Assembly (NCBI GenBank): GCA_003228965.1
Contig: QIGP01000290.1
Span: 1-12,092, forward strand
Source of the DNA: Gammaproteobacteria bacterium
GTDB taxonomy: Bacteria > Pseudomonadota > Gammaproteobacteria > Steroidobacterales > SZUA-146
Direction: 5' to 3'
Length of the DNA stretch: 12,092 nucleotides
Below, in pieces: positions 1-6,492 of this stretch. The position numbers and the translations under genes were made by a program. The notes under the pieces were generated by a model. The model made no database searches. It saw nothing but the letters and a program-made list of their open reading frames with translations, and was not told the origin of the DNA. Position 1 is the stretch's first letter. Every line of letters starts with the position of its first letter.

Positions 1-158
1 ACTTATTGGAGTTCACTCATGGTAGCAGAACTCATCTTGTGACTGGCGCCCAAACGTGGCCTTGTGAACGAGTATTTAATGCCAATTCAGTCCATTCGCA
101 CTGCTATATTGTGATAGGTCGACCGGGATGCGGCAGTTTGACAAGAATGGGCGGGGCG

Positions 159-182
159 TGACCGCATTGCTGACCGCATTGA
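159..182. repeat. Tandem 12-bp duplication
   Basis: Two head-to-tail 12-base units, TGACCGCATTGC and TGACCGCATTGA, differ only at the last base. With only two copies this is most simply a small slippage duplication in non-coding DNA. No function is implied. Confidence 0.7.
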
Positions 183-401
183 CAGGCGCCGCTAAACCCG
201 TGAGTTCATATCTTTGAAGTCCAGGCCGACGTGGACTTGTACCCCCGACATCCATGTCGTTGTGACTCAATCTGAATTTCCCGGGTTCGGAACTGCCGTA
301 AAGCCTGGTTCCTGACGGGTAAACAGACCAATTATCGTTAAGTAATAATGACGCCAGGCCATTTCGCCACAGCCAAATAAGGGTCATAATCTGACTACGA
401 A

Positions 402-422
402 TATCGATAATCTATTGATAAT
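402..422. repeat. AT-rich direct repeat with 11-bp period
   Basis: TATCGATAAT (402-411) is followed by TATTGATAAT (413-422), one base different and 11 bases apart, about one helical turn. The copies sit in the most AT-rich part of the left gap. They could be a tandem site for a DNA-bending or regulatory protein, or chance in AT-rich DNA. Confidence 0.35.
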
Positions 423-590
423 ATTGCTAAAAAATAAGTTTGATCCCAATTGGACTCAGGCTAAATTATTTCGACTGTGTGGCCATATCGCCCCATCCCA
501 AACACGATTCTAAACAGTACGTTATACATACGTGGTCCTAGCCTGTAGCGCGATGGCCTCGTAAATGTAGTCGTTTTTTTGCCGAACTTT

Positions 591-615
591 CCATAACCAC
601 ATGAAACTATTATGG
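591..615. promoter_or_regulatory. Candidate upstream activator dyad CCATAA-N13-TTATGG
   Basis: A perfect 6-base inverted repeat (591-596 and 610-615) with a 13-base spacer lies just upstream of the sigma-54-like promoter at 626-641. Sigma-54 activators usually bind dyads upstream of the promoter, and the GlrR-like activator encoded two genes down is an obvious candidate. The site does not match the TGTC-N10-GACA pattern described for E. coli GlrR, and it is unusually close to the -24 box, so it may belong to another regulator. Confidence 0.25.
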
Positions 616-625
616 AATATTGTAG

Positions 626-641
626 TGGCACAGATCTTGTA
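626..641 (+). promoter_or_regulatory. Candidate sigma-54 (-24/-12) promoter
   Basis: TGGCAC at 626-631 and TTGTA at 637-641 match the sigma-54 consensus TGGCACG-N4-TTGCA with correct spacing. The mismatches are A for G after the -24 block and T for C in the -12 GC. Initiation near 651 would leave a leader of about 55 bases before the EF-hand ATG at 706. A weaker sigma-70-like alternative overlaps: TTGAGT (651-656), 16 bases, TTTAAT (673-678). A sigma-54 promoter would fit an operon that encodes a sigma-54 activator, possibly autoregulated. The imperfect -12 element is the main doubt. Confidence 0.4.
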
Positions 642-705
642 TTGGTTAGATTGAGTTCGTTTGTAACTCGCTTTTAATCACAGCCATTAGGCTCAAGGAG
701 AGATC

Positions 706-963
706 ATGAAGAAGCGATTGTTAGCTATACCAGCCAGTTTGTTGTTAACCGGTGCCGTTTGGCCGGTGGTGTCGATGGCAGAAGAAGCCGACGTGGCGAA
801 AAGTCTGGATCGGAATCAGGATGGGTACATCTCGATTGCCGAAGCCGATGCGGATGCCAACTTGGCCGATCAATTTGCCAAACTCGATGCCAACGGAGAC
901 GGTCTTCTCGATAAACGAGAGCTTGCAGCAAAGCAAGCCAAGTACGAGAACAACGACGACTGA
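706..963 (+). CDS. Periplasmic EF-hand calcium-binding protein
   Basis: A small exported protein of 85 residues predicted to bind calcium. Residues 1-25 form a clear signal peptide: a KKR basic start, a hydrophobic core and a VSMA-EE cleavage site. Two complete EF-hand loops follow. Loop 1 is residues 35-46 (D35, N37, D39, G40, E46) and loop 2 is residues 61-72 (D61, N63, D65, G66, D69, E72). All canonical ligand positions are filled, so both loops should be functional. The linker is rich in Asp and Ala and the C-terminal tail is acidic. The start is supported by AAGGAGA about 7 bases upstream. It is the first gene after the sigma-54-like promoter and lies 67 bases before glrR, probably in the same operon. 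A calcium buffer or sensor in the periplasm is likely; a signalling partner is inference only. Confidence 0.88.
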   Translation: MKKRLLAIPASLLLTGAVWPVVSMAEEADVAKSLDRNQDGYISIAEADADANLADQFAKLDANGDGLLDKRELAAKQAKYENNDD

Positions 964-972
964 TCATCGTTT

Positions 973-1011
973 TGGGTATGGCGGCAACGCAAGTTGTCGC
1001 CATGTCACCCA
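973..1011 (+). promoter_or_regulatory. Intercistronic stem-loop with GCAA tetraloop
   Basis: An uninterrupted 11-base-pair stem (978-988 with 993-1003, one G-U pair) is closed by a C-G pair on a GCAA loop, the stable GNRA class. TGGGT (973-977) and ACCCA (1007-1011) can extend it past a 3-base bulge. There is no following T-run, so this is not a normal intrinsic terminator. It ends about five bases before the GGGAGAG ribosome binding site (1016-1022) of glrR. It could protect the upstream EF-hand message, attenuate read-through into glrR, or change ribosome access. Confidence 0.65.
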
Positions 1012-1030
1012 ACCAGGGAGAGTGGTAGTT

Positions 1031-2464
1031 ATGACAGGTCGAGCTTATAGTGGTGGAGTCTTAGGTAATGCGGCAGCGCAGGCGGCGCACAGTCCGTCGG
1101 TGTCACTTCTTAAACCCATGAAAGAATTTAATGGCCGGGTGTTGTTGGTTGACGACGACCCGGGCCTTCTAAAACTGTTGAGTTACCGTCTGCGTTCGGC
1201 TGGCTTTGAAGTCAAAGCCGTCGACTCCGGACAGCGCGCTCTTGATGCTCTTGATACGTATCATCCACGGCTGGTCATTAGCGACCTGCGCATGGATGGC
1301 ATGGACGGGATGGCGTTGTTCGACAGCATTCACAGTCAGCGACCTGCGTTGCCGGTGATCATACTAACCGCTCACGGCACCATTCCCGACGCCGTTGACG
1401 CCACGCGTCGTGGGCTATTTGGATTTTTGACCAAACCGTTTGACAGCGACCAGTTACTCGACTGTGTGCGCCGGGCTGTGTCACTCAATTCCAATGCGGC
1501 GGAGTCTGTTGATTCCGACGAATGGCAAAAAGATATCATTACGCGAAGTCCGCAAATGCTGGCGCTCCTTGAGCGTGCAAAACTTGCGGCGCGCACGCCG
1601 ACGCCTGTGTTTATTCGCGGCGACAGCGGTACAGGTAAGGAGTTGCTCGCAAGTGCAATTCACAACGCCAGTGATCGAAAAGATGAGCCATTTGTACCGA
1701 TTAACTGCACCGCAATTCCCGAGAATTTGCTCGAATCTGAATTGTTTGGTCACACCAAGGGCGCTTTTACCGGCGCTACCGAGTCACGCGGCGGCCTGTT
1801 TCGTGCGGCTAGCGGCGGAACACTGTTTCTTGACGAAATTGGCGATATGTCCATGGCGTTCCAGGGCAAGCTGTTACGTGCCCTGCAAGAAAAAGAAATC
1901 CGGCCGGTAGGAAGCAGTAAATCTGTGGCCGTCGATGTACGGGTTATTTCAGCCACTCACCGCGATCTGGATGCGGCAGTTGTCGCCGGAGAGTTTCGCG
2001 AAGACTTGTACTATCGACTGAAAGTGGTCGACCTGGAGCTTCCTCCTCTTAGTCAACGACGCGAGGACATTGCGTTACTTGCGGCACATTTTCTTGATCG
2101 TGTGCGCCAGTCTTACGAAACACCGGTTACAGGCTTTGCACCCAAAGCCATGGAGACATTGCTCGAGGCGAGTTGGCCCGGCAACGTACGCCAGTTGCAG
2201 AACATTGTTGAACAAACGGCCGCTCTGTCAACGACACCTGTCATTCCACAAACTCTGGTGCAAGCTGCGCTGCACGAAGACGACATTGGGTTTACTACGC
2301 TCACGGAAGCGCGCAATCGTTTTGAGCGTCAGTACCTGCTGCGATTGCTCCGGGCAACGCGTGGCAATGTGAGCCGGGCGGCTCGACTTGCCGGCCGTGA
2401 CCGCAGTAAATTTTACCAACTTTTGCGCAGACATCATCTGGATCCGGCCCAGTTTCGCGATTAG
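1031..2464 (+). CDS. glrR: Sigma-54-dependent response regulator, GlrR/QseF type
   Basis: A cytoplasmic sigma-54 activator of 477 residues. The receiver covers residues 36-150, with acidic cluster D41-D43 and phosphoacceptor D85 in a SDLRMDGMDGM context typical of GlrR. The AAA+ domain has Walker A GDSGTGKE (197-204), sigma-54 contact loop GAFTGA (244-249) and Walker B GGTLFLDEIG (262-271). A Fis-type helix-turn-helix lies at about 431-477. The sequence follows E. coli GlrR (444 residues) almost throughout. In E. coli GlrR is phosphorylated by GlrK and activates glmY. I chose ATG 1031 because GGGAGAG lies 8 bases upstream; ATG 1118 gives a 448-residue protein closer to family length but has no Shine-Dalgarno. 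The open frame extends back to 752 over the EF-hand gene, which is a shadow. No glrK or qseG gene is adjacent: the upstream neighbour is the EF-hand gene and the downstream one a diguanylate cyclase. Confidence 0.92.
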   Translation: MTGRAYSGGVLGNAAAQAAHSPSVSLLKPMKEFNGRVLLVDDDPGLLKLLSYRLRSAGFEVKAVDSGQRALDALDTYHPRLVISDLRMDGMDGMALFDSIHSQRPALPVIILTAHGTIPDAVDATRRGLFGFLTKPFDSDQLLDCVRRAVSLNSNAAESVDSDEWQKDIITRSPQMLALLERAKLAARTPTPVFIRGDSGTGKELLASAIHNASDRKDEPFVPINCTAIPENLLESELFGHTKGAFTGATESRGGLFRAASGGTLFLDEIGDMSMAFQGKLLRALQEKEIRPVGSSKSVAVDVRVISATHRDLDAAVVAGEFREDLYYRLKVVDLELPPLSQRREDIALLAAHFLDRVRQSYETPVTGFAPKAMETLLEASWPGNVRQLQNIVEQTAALSTTPVIPQTLVQAALHEDDIGFTTLTEARNRFERQYLLRLLRATRGNVSRAARLAGRDRSKFYQLLRRHHLDPAQFRD

Positions 2465-2514
2465 GGCCGCGTAAGGCTCTGAAAGCCCGATCGATATCTT
2501 CGACTATTTGATTA

Positions 2515-2529
2515 ACCCCGCTTAGGGGT
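2515..2529 (+). promoter_or_regulatory. Small hairpin enclosing the cyclase ribosome binding site
   Basis: ACCCC (2515-2519) pairs with GGGGT (2525-2529) around a 5-base GCTTA loop. The right arm is the Shine-Dalgarno AGGGG (2524-2528), six bases before ATG 2535. Folding would hide the ribosome binding site, so translation of the cyclase may depend on opening of the hairpin or on ribosomes arriving from glrR, whose stop lies 70 bases upstream. With five pairs, four of them G-C, the stem is only moderately stable. Confidence 0.45.
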
Positions 2530-2534
2530 GAAAA

Positions 2535-4436
2535 ATGAACGGATCATTGAACAGGAACTGTGAAGCAGTTACTGTTCAATATCAGGTAAACCCTGAAAAT
2601 CAAATAGTGCTTGTTATGGAAAACGATACCGCACGACGGTATGTTCGAGGGATTATGAAGAGATCGACGCTCAAAGGCTCGGCAGTGATTGCTCTTTGGC
2701 TATGCGCCAATGCGCCTGTCAGTGCGGCAACAAGTGCGGACATCAATACGGTGACCACGCTTGCGTTGGGCACTGTGATATCAGTCACGGTGCTCGTCCT
2801 GTTCGCTTGTCTGATTCTGCGCAACCGACTTCCTGTAATGACTGCAGCGTTTGGCATCCCCTGTAGTGTGTTAGTGGCTTTGTCAGCGTGGCCAACCGCA
2901 ACTCCCGTTGTGACCTCACTACGTCACCTGGCGCTCCTGGTGCTTTGCGTAATTGCAATCGAACTGACCCTGTCTTTACGAAGACTTCGCGTTAGAAATG
3001 CTTTTGAGATGGTGGCCCGGACGGCAGAGGGTGTCGCAGGCGCTTTGGCGATTGCTGTCATCGCGAAATCGACGACCTTGAACGTTCTTCCTGCTTTGAT
3101 ATCCGGTTTCAGTCTGACGGTCTTCGTTGTGCTTGCCGTATGCGCTAGTTTTATTGGCCTGAAATCGAAACGCTATGCCTTGTTCGTTGCCATTGCCTGG
3201 ACGGTTCTGGCCGTGGGTATTGCGCTGTCGGTTGTGTCTGAAGCAGCTACATGGCTTACCACCTTTAGCGAAGTTGCAGCAGCGGCGCCAGGTTTCGATG
3301 CGGTACTCGCACTGTCACTTGTGCTGTTGGCGCTTGGTTTAATGCACCAAACCATGCGCTTACATACCCGGTGGGCTAACGAACTGGCTGTGTCCAAGAA
3401 AAGCGATCACATGCTCATAGCGCTTGAGCGTTCTCAACGAGAATTTTCCCGCGAAGTCGACAACTTTCTTGGGACGGTGTCGGCGAACGATTTTGAAGAA
3501 GTCGTGCTTAGCAGTTTCTTGCTGCATCTTGACCGTGTGATTCCTGCTGCGGCGTCCGCTGTTGCCGTTTCCCATCGCGGACAGATGCGGTTAGTTTCCC
3601 GTTTCCCAAAGGGCAACAACAGGAGTTTTTCTTCGTTGCTTAACACGCGTGAGGACCTTTTACAGAGTATCTGTTTGTCTGACAAAGCGGCCGTGTTGCA
3701 CTCCGACAAGAATGACTTGCACGTCGACAATGAACCTCTGTCCACACTATGCGTTATTCCGGTTCCGGCTTACCGCAATGAGTGGGCCGGAGTTATTCTT
3801 GCGCGTATTGGAGAGCAAGATTTTCAACTCGAAGAACTCATGTTGGTAAGACAATTCGCTGAACATGTGAAAACGTCGTTCGAAAGTGCCAACAAGTTTA
3901 ATCGTTTCAGACGCCAGGCCGAGACGGATATGTTAACGGGTTTATTGAACCGTCGAGCTATTTCGGTGCGCGCCGACAGGGCTTTCAAAAAAGCTCGTAG
4001 TTTGAAGAATCCGCTGTCTTTCCTGTTTATCGACATCGATAACTTTAAGGCCGTCAACGACAGCTATGGTCACGAGGTGGGTGATCGTGCGCTTCATCGA
4101 GTTGCTCAAATTTGCCAGAGCTCCGTGCGAGACGAAGACAAGGTTGGTCGGTTTGGTGGCGAGGAGTTTATTGCCATACTGCCAGGTACCGGCGAGAAGA
4201 ACGCCAACTTTGTGGCCGAACGCATTCGTAAGTCTATCGCTGAGTCGCCACTGAACGTTGACGGTGAGATACTAACTCTCACAGTGAGTGTTGGTATATC
4301 TGAATATCATCCTCGCTTTGAAGCAACGCGGGACATGTTGAACGCGGCCGACAGAGCACTTTTCGCCGCTAAACGCGATGGACGTAATCGGGTGGTTCAT
4401 CATTTACGCATTGTTCGAAGCGGATCCGACAGCTGA
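2535..4436 (+). CDS. Membrane-bound diguanylate cyclase (GGDEF)
   Basis: Makes cyclic di-GMP from two GTP. The 633-residue protein has a hydrophobic segment near 46-64 that resembles a signal peptide (ending VSAA). About seven further membrane segments lie between 70 and 271, then a helical linker, then a probable GAF-like sensory region (about 313-450, assigned by position and weak pattern). The C-terminal GGDEF domain starts at about 463 (DMLTGLLNRR). The active-site signature is GGEEF (541-545), and RDED (532-535) five residues upstream is a complete product-inhibition I-site, so an active, feedback-controlled enzyme is expected. No EAL or HD-GYP domain is present. ATG 2535 has AGGGG six bases upstream, but ATG 2655, with GAGGG close before it, would place the signal-like segment at the N-terminus; the first 40 residues are therefore uncertain. 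It follows glrR by 70 bases and may share its transcript. Confidence 0.92.
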   Translation: MNGSLNRNCEAVTVQYQVNPENQIVLVMENDTARRYVRGIMKRSTLKGSAVIALWLCANAPVSAATSADINTVTTLALGTVISVTVLVLFACLILRNRLPVMTAAFGIPCSVLVALSAWPTATPVVTSLRHLALLVLCVIAIELTLSLRRLRVRNAFEMVARTAEGVAGALAIAVIAKSTTLNVLPALISGFSLTVFVVLAVCASFIGLKSKRYALFVAIAWTVLAVGIALSVVSEAATWLTTFSEVAAAAPGFDAVLALSLVLLALGLMHQTMRLHTRWANELAVSKKSDHMLIALERSQREFSREVDNFLGTVSANDFEEVVLSSFLLHLDRVIPAAASAVAVSHRGQMRLVSRFPKGNNRSFSSLLNTREDLLQSICLSDKAAVLHSDKNDLHVDNEPLSTLCVIPVPAYRNEWAGVILARIGEQDFQLEELMLVRQFAEHVKTSFESANKFNRFRRQAETDMLTGLLNRRAISVRADRAFKKARSLKNPLSFLFIDIDNFKAVNDSYGHEVGDRALHRVAQICQSSVRDEDKVGRFGGEEFIAILPGTGEKNANFVAERIRKSIAESPLNVDGEILTLTVSVGISEYHPRFEATRDMLNAADRALFAAKRDGRNRVVHHLRIVRSGSDS

Positions 4437-4477
4437 TCGCCGCCTTGTTTGAATCACGCCGGGACGTCAAATATTTA

Positions 4478-4545
4478 CTGTAGGAGACGGCTTCAGCCGC
4501 GATTGAATGCCACTGTTGAATTTAATCGCGGCTGAAGCCCCACAG
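4478..4545. repeat. Paired inverted REP (repetitive extragenic palindrome) element
   Basis: GGCTTCAGCCGCGATT (4489-4504) is mirrored perfectly by its reverse complement at 4524-4539. The stem runs four more pairs inward to an 11-base loop (4509-4519), and CTGT/ACAG (4478-4481, 4542-4545) adds an outer arm. Each arm also holds its own short hairpin (GGCT-TC-AGCC). The left arm is preceded by GTAG (4480-4483), the foot that REP-associated tyrosine transposases recognise; the right arm carries GTGG instead. The sequence closely resembles the GTAGGAGCGGCTTCAGCCGCGA class of REPs I know from Pseudomonas and Xanthomonas relatives. No transposase gene is present here. It may act as a transcript 3' end for the cyclase gene. 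Confidence 0.85.
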
Positions 4546-4691
4546 TATTGCTTTCGGGTGCTGGTGTGTTTAATAAACGCTGCCCGAATTGGCCATAGTT
4601 AAACGTCGCTTCGCCATTTACCATCCTCAAGCCGCCCGAATGTCTTGTTCTACTGTACTCACTGACCTTGAGCTTACAGGAGAACTCAATC

Positions 4692-5501
4692 ATGAAACTT
4701 TCAACATCAGTCCTTGCAGGTGCTATAGCCTGTGTCTTAAGTACAGCGCCGGTTGCCCTTGCAACAGATCACGCGGTTAACAGTGCGTCTAAAAGTGAAA
4801 TGATGGGCGTCGGCACTGGCGCGGCCCTTGGCGCCGCAGTAGGTGGTCCTGTCGGCGCGATATTGGGCGCCGCAATAGGAGGGCACTACGGCGACACGCG
4901 ACACCAATCACGTACTCACGAAAAGCAGGCTCGATTAACCCAAGACAACCTTGAAAACAGTCGCGCCAGATTGCTCGAATCCATGACCGAACAGGAGCGA
5001 CTGGATTTTGCATTGACTTTAGCGCAGAACGAGCTGGATACACTCGCGCATAAAATCGACCAGATGTTTGTCAAGCGCGCGTTGGTTGACGGTCTACAGT
5101 TCGATGTGCATTTTGACACTGACAGTGTTGCTCTTGATGAGCCTGACCGCAATCGTTTATATCGTTTGTCTCACTTGCTTAAAGCGGTACCTGAGGCCGA
5201 AGTTGAGGTCCGCGGATTTGCCGACACTCGCGGTGGCGCCGAATACAACGAAGCGCTTTCTCTTGACCGCGCACACACGGTAGCCGATACCCTAAATGCA
5301 CTGGGTGTGGCACAAAACCAGATTAAAACCTACGCGCTCGGAGAAAGCAGGTCGACTGACCGAGGTGATGATGTTGACGCTTATTCCCACGATCGTCGCG
5401 TAAGTATCCGCTTGCAACTGCCGCAAAGCTACGAAGGAAGTGCTGTCCAGGAAAATGCGAAAGTCGCGTCTAAACTTGAAAAAGCCGGACCTGGCCAATA
5501 A
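4692..5501 (+). CDS. OmpA-family envelope protein with glycine-zipper segment
   Basis: A secreted protein of 269 residues that should anchor to peptidoglycan. A signal peptide (1-25, ending ALA-TD) is followed by a glycine/alanine-rich zipper stretch (39-68, many GxxxG steps) of the kind that inserts in or packs against membranes. A charged coiled-coil region comes next (about 75-126), then an OmpA C-terminal domain (about 135-245) with the expected GFADTRGG, N186 and LSLDRA residues that contact diaminopimelate. There is no lipobox and no beta-barrel. ATG 4692 is supported by AGGAGA at 4678-4683; a TTG at 4668 would spoil the signal peptide. The domain order resembles PdsO, the OmpA-like member of the proteobacterial dedicated sortase system, but no sortase or sortase target is in the window, so I do not assign the name. 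It ends in a bidirectional terminator. Confidence 0.88.
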   Translation: MKLSTSVLAGAIACVLSTAPVALATDHAVNSASKSEMMGVGTGAALGAAVGGPVGAILGAAIGGHYGDTRHQSRTHEKQARLTQDNLENSRARLLESMTEQERLDFALTLAQNELDTLAHKIDQMFVKRALVDGLQFDVHFDTDSVALDEPDRNRLYRLSHLLKAVPEAEVEVRGFADTRGGAEYNEALSLDRAHTVADTLNALGVAQNQIKTYALGESRSTDRGDDVDAYSHDRRVSIRLQLPQSYEGSAVQENAKVASKLEKAGPGQ

Positions 5502-5504
5502 AAA

Positions 5505-5540
5505 AGCGGTGAACTGACAAGCAGTTCACCGCTGTATTTT
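5505..5540. terminator. Bidirectional intrinsic terminator
   Basis: A perfect 12-base-pair stem, AGCGGTGAACTG (5505-5516) and CAGTTCACCGCT (5522-5533), has a 5-base loop. On the plus strand GTATTTTG follows; on the minus strand the stem is followed by a T-run (complement of the A-tract at 5500-5505). It starts just after the stop codon of the OmpA-like gene and lies 62 bases past the end of the convergent lipoprotein gene, so it can serve both. Confidence 0.93.
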
Positions 5541-5601
5541 GTCCCCAAGCGTGCCACGGACGGCGCGCACTTTTTCAAGGGTTAACGTTTGGTTGTCGAC
5601 A

Positions 5602-6267
5602 CTATGGAATGGCGGCAATCAAATCGTTTTCGCCCAATTCGTAAAGAACGTCGTCAGACCAATCGCCTTTATTGCAAAATGCTTCGGCTGTAGTCTTGTC
5701 AACAAAATTCGGTACTTCAATAGCAGCCGGATTTTGGCCGTCCATGCTATTGGGTCGTGCGCGAAACTGTAGATAGTTGCCAGCGGCATACTGACCGCTG
5801 CGGAATTTGTCGTCGGTAGAGCTGTTTTGTGTAATCATTCCGGACAACCATATGCGACGCTCAGCGCTGTCAATGCTTACGCACGTCATCTCACCACTGA
5901 CATCCATCTTGCCGTCCCCCTGAAAGGAGTAAATGCGGAAACGGCCGTAGCCGGACTCGTCGGACAGAACGGAGCCTTCCATTGTGAATCTGTAGGTGAC
6001 ACCGTTTTTGTCTTCAAAGCTGCCTTTACCAAAGGAACTCGCCACAGTGTTTTCAAGGCGCTGCTTGTCTTGCTCACTCAGCACGCCCATGACTTTGGGC
6101 GCATTGGTTGGTTGAGCCACAGCTTCTGTTGGATCTGTTTCTTGTACCGTGGGCTGGCTTGACTCTTTTGCCATTGAATCGGCAGCAGGTTCAGAAGCGT
6201 CTTCCTTGGTGCAACCGGCGAGGGCAATACACATGCTAAGTATTAGGGCAGAAAAAGAATGGCGCAT
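5602..6267 (-). CDS. Putative outer-membrane lipoprotein of unknown function
   Basis: A 221-residue lipoprotein I do not recognise as a named family. The N-terminus is a type II signal peptide with lipobox LAGC and lipidated C19. The next residues (T, K, E) are not an inner-membrane retention signal, which suggests sorting to the outer membrane. Residues 20-58 form a low-complexity linker rich in Glu, Thr, Pro and Ala. The rest (about 60-221) looks like a single mixed, largely beta domain that includes YRFTMEGSVLSDESGYG and a conserved-looking pair of cysteines (near 130 and 200). The ribosome binding site GGAGA lies 7 bases before ATG 6267. The gene converges on the OmpA-like gene and shares its terminator. 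A terminator-like hairpin in its own leader (6295-6310) is noted separately. Confidence 0.8.
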   Translation of the reverse strand: MRHSFSALILSMCIALAGCTKEDASEPAADSMAKESSQPTVQETDPTEAVAQPTNAPKVMGVLSEQDKQRLENTVASSFGKGSFEDKNGVTYRFTMEGSVLSDESGYGRFRIYSFQGDGKMDVSGEMTCVSIDSAERRIWLSGMITQNSSTDDKFRSGQYAAGNYLQFRARPNSMDGQNPAAIEVPNFVDKTTAEAFCNKGDWSDDVLYELGENDLIAAIP

Positions 6268-6294
6268 CGATCAGTCTCCGTTGTCGATAATAAA

Positions 6295-6310
6295 GCCGCA
6301 CTCGGGCGGC
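6295..6310 (-). promoter_or_regulatory. Terminator-like hairpin in the lipoprotein leader
   Basis: Read on the minus strand, GCCGC, a 6-base loop and GCGGC are followed directly by TTTATTATC. This is a small intrinsic-terminator shape only 27 bases upstream of the lipoprotein ATG at 6267. It may be a second barrier to read-through from aceK, or an attenuator if the lipoprotein promoter lies upstream of it. The stem is only five pairs, so its efficiency is uncertain. Confidence 0.4.
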
Positions 6311-6341
6311 CAAAGGATCAATAGTGTAATTAGGCGGATGG

Positions 6342-6365
6342 ACGAAAGAAAGGGGCTTAGGCCCC
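6342..6365 (-). terminator. Probable intrinsic terminator of the aceK transcript
   Basis: On the minus strand GGGGC (6365-6361), a CTAA loop and GCCCC (6356-6352) are followed by TTTCTTTC. It lies 127 bases past the aceK stop. The stem is short but fully G-C, and the downstream tract is pyrimidine-rich rather than a pure T-run. Confidence 0.55.
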
Positions 6366-6383
6366 ACAGAGCTGCTTTTTGCG

Positions 6384-6405
6384 ACTTTTCTACTACTTTT
6401 CTACT
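6384..6405. repeat. Perfect tandem 11-bp duplication
   Basis: ACTTTTCTACT occurs twice head to tail (6384-6394 and 6395-6405) in the gap between aceK and the lipoprotein gene, with a third partial start (AC). The period of one helical turn could suit paired protein binding, but a slippage duplication is the simpler reading. Confidence 0.75.
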
Positions 6406-6492
6406 ACCTGGGCCTTTAATATCGGCTCGATGACACCGGGGCGGTTCTTGCTGGCCGGGCTTTTGCGTTATGTATAATGGCCTCAGCGCGCT

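Larger units (their letters stand above)
1..705. other. Gene-poor region with no supported CDS
   Basis: No convincing gene is visible in these 705 bases. A minus-strand open frame of 103 codons (387-76) has no Shine-Dalgarno sequence, and its translation resembles no family I know. A plus-strand frame open from the window edge to 161 could be the tail of a gene lying to the left, but I do not recognise its roughly 50 residues. The stretch from 380 to 450 is AT-rich. The right end (591-680) carries the promoter-like signals for the EF-hand gene that are listed separately. Regulatory DNA or an unrecognised small RNA remains possible. Confidence 0.5.

Noticed and set aside
76..387. Minus-strand open frame of 103 codons in the left gap
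   Set aside because: No ribosome binding site before the start, no recognisable domain, composition unlike the neighbouring genes, and it runs through a 12-bp tandem duplication. Treated as chance.
752..1030. Upstream extension of the glrR frame over the EF-hand gene
   Set aside because: It translates the EF-hand coding sequence out of frame; no family member has such an extension, and ATG 1031 has a proper ribosome binding site.
2464..2534. c-di-GMP riboswitch in front of the diguanylate cyclase
   Set aside because: The 70-base spacer is too short and shows none of the conserved aptamer elements; only the small hairpin over the ribosome binding site is visible.
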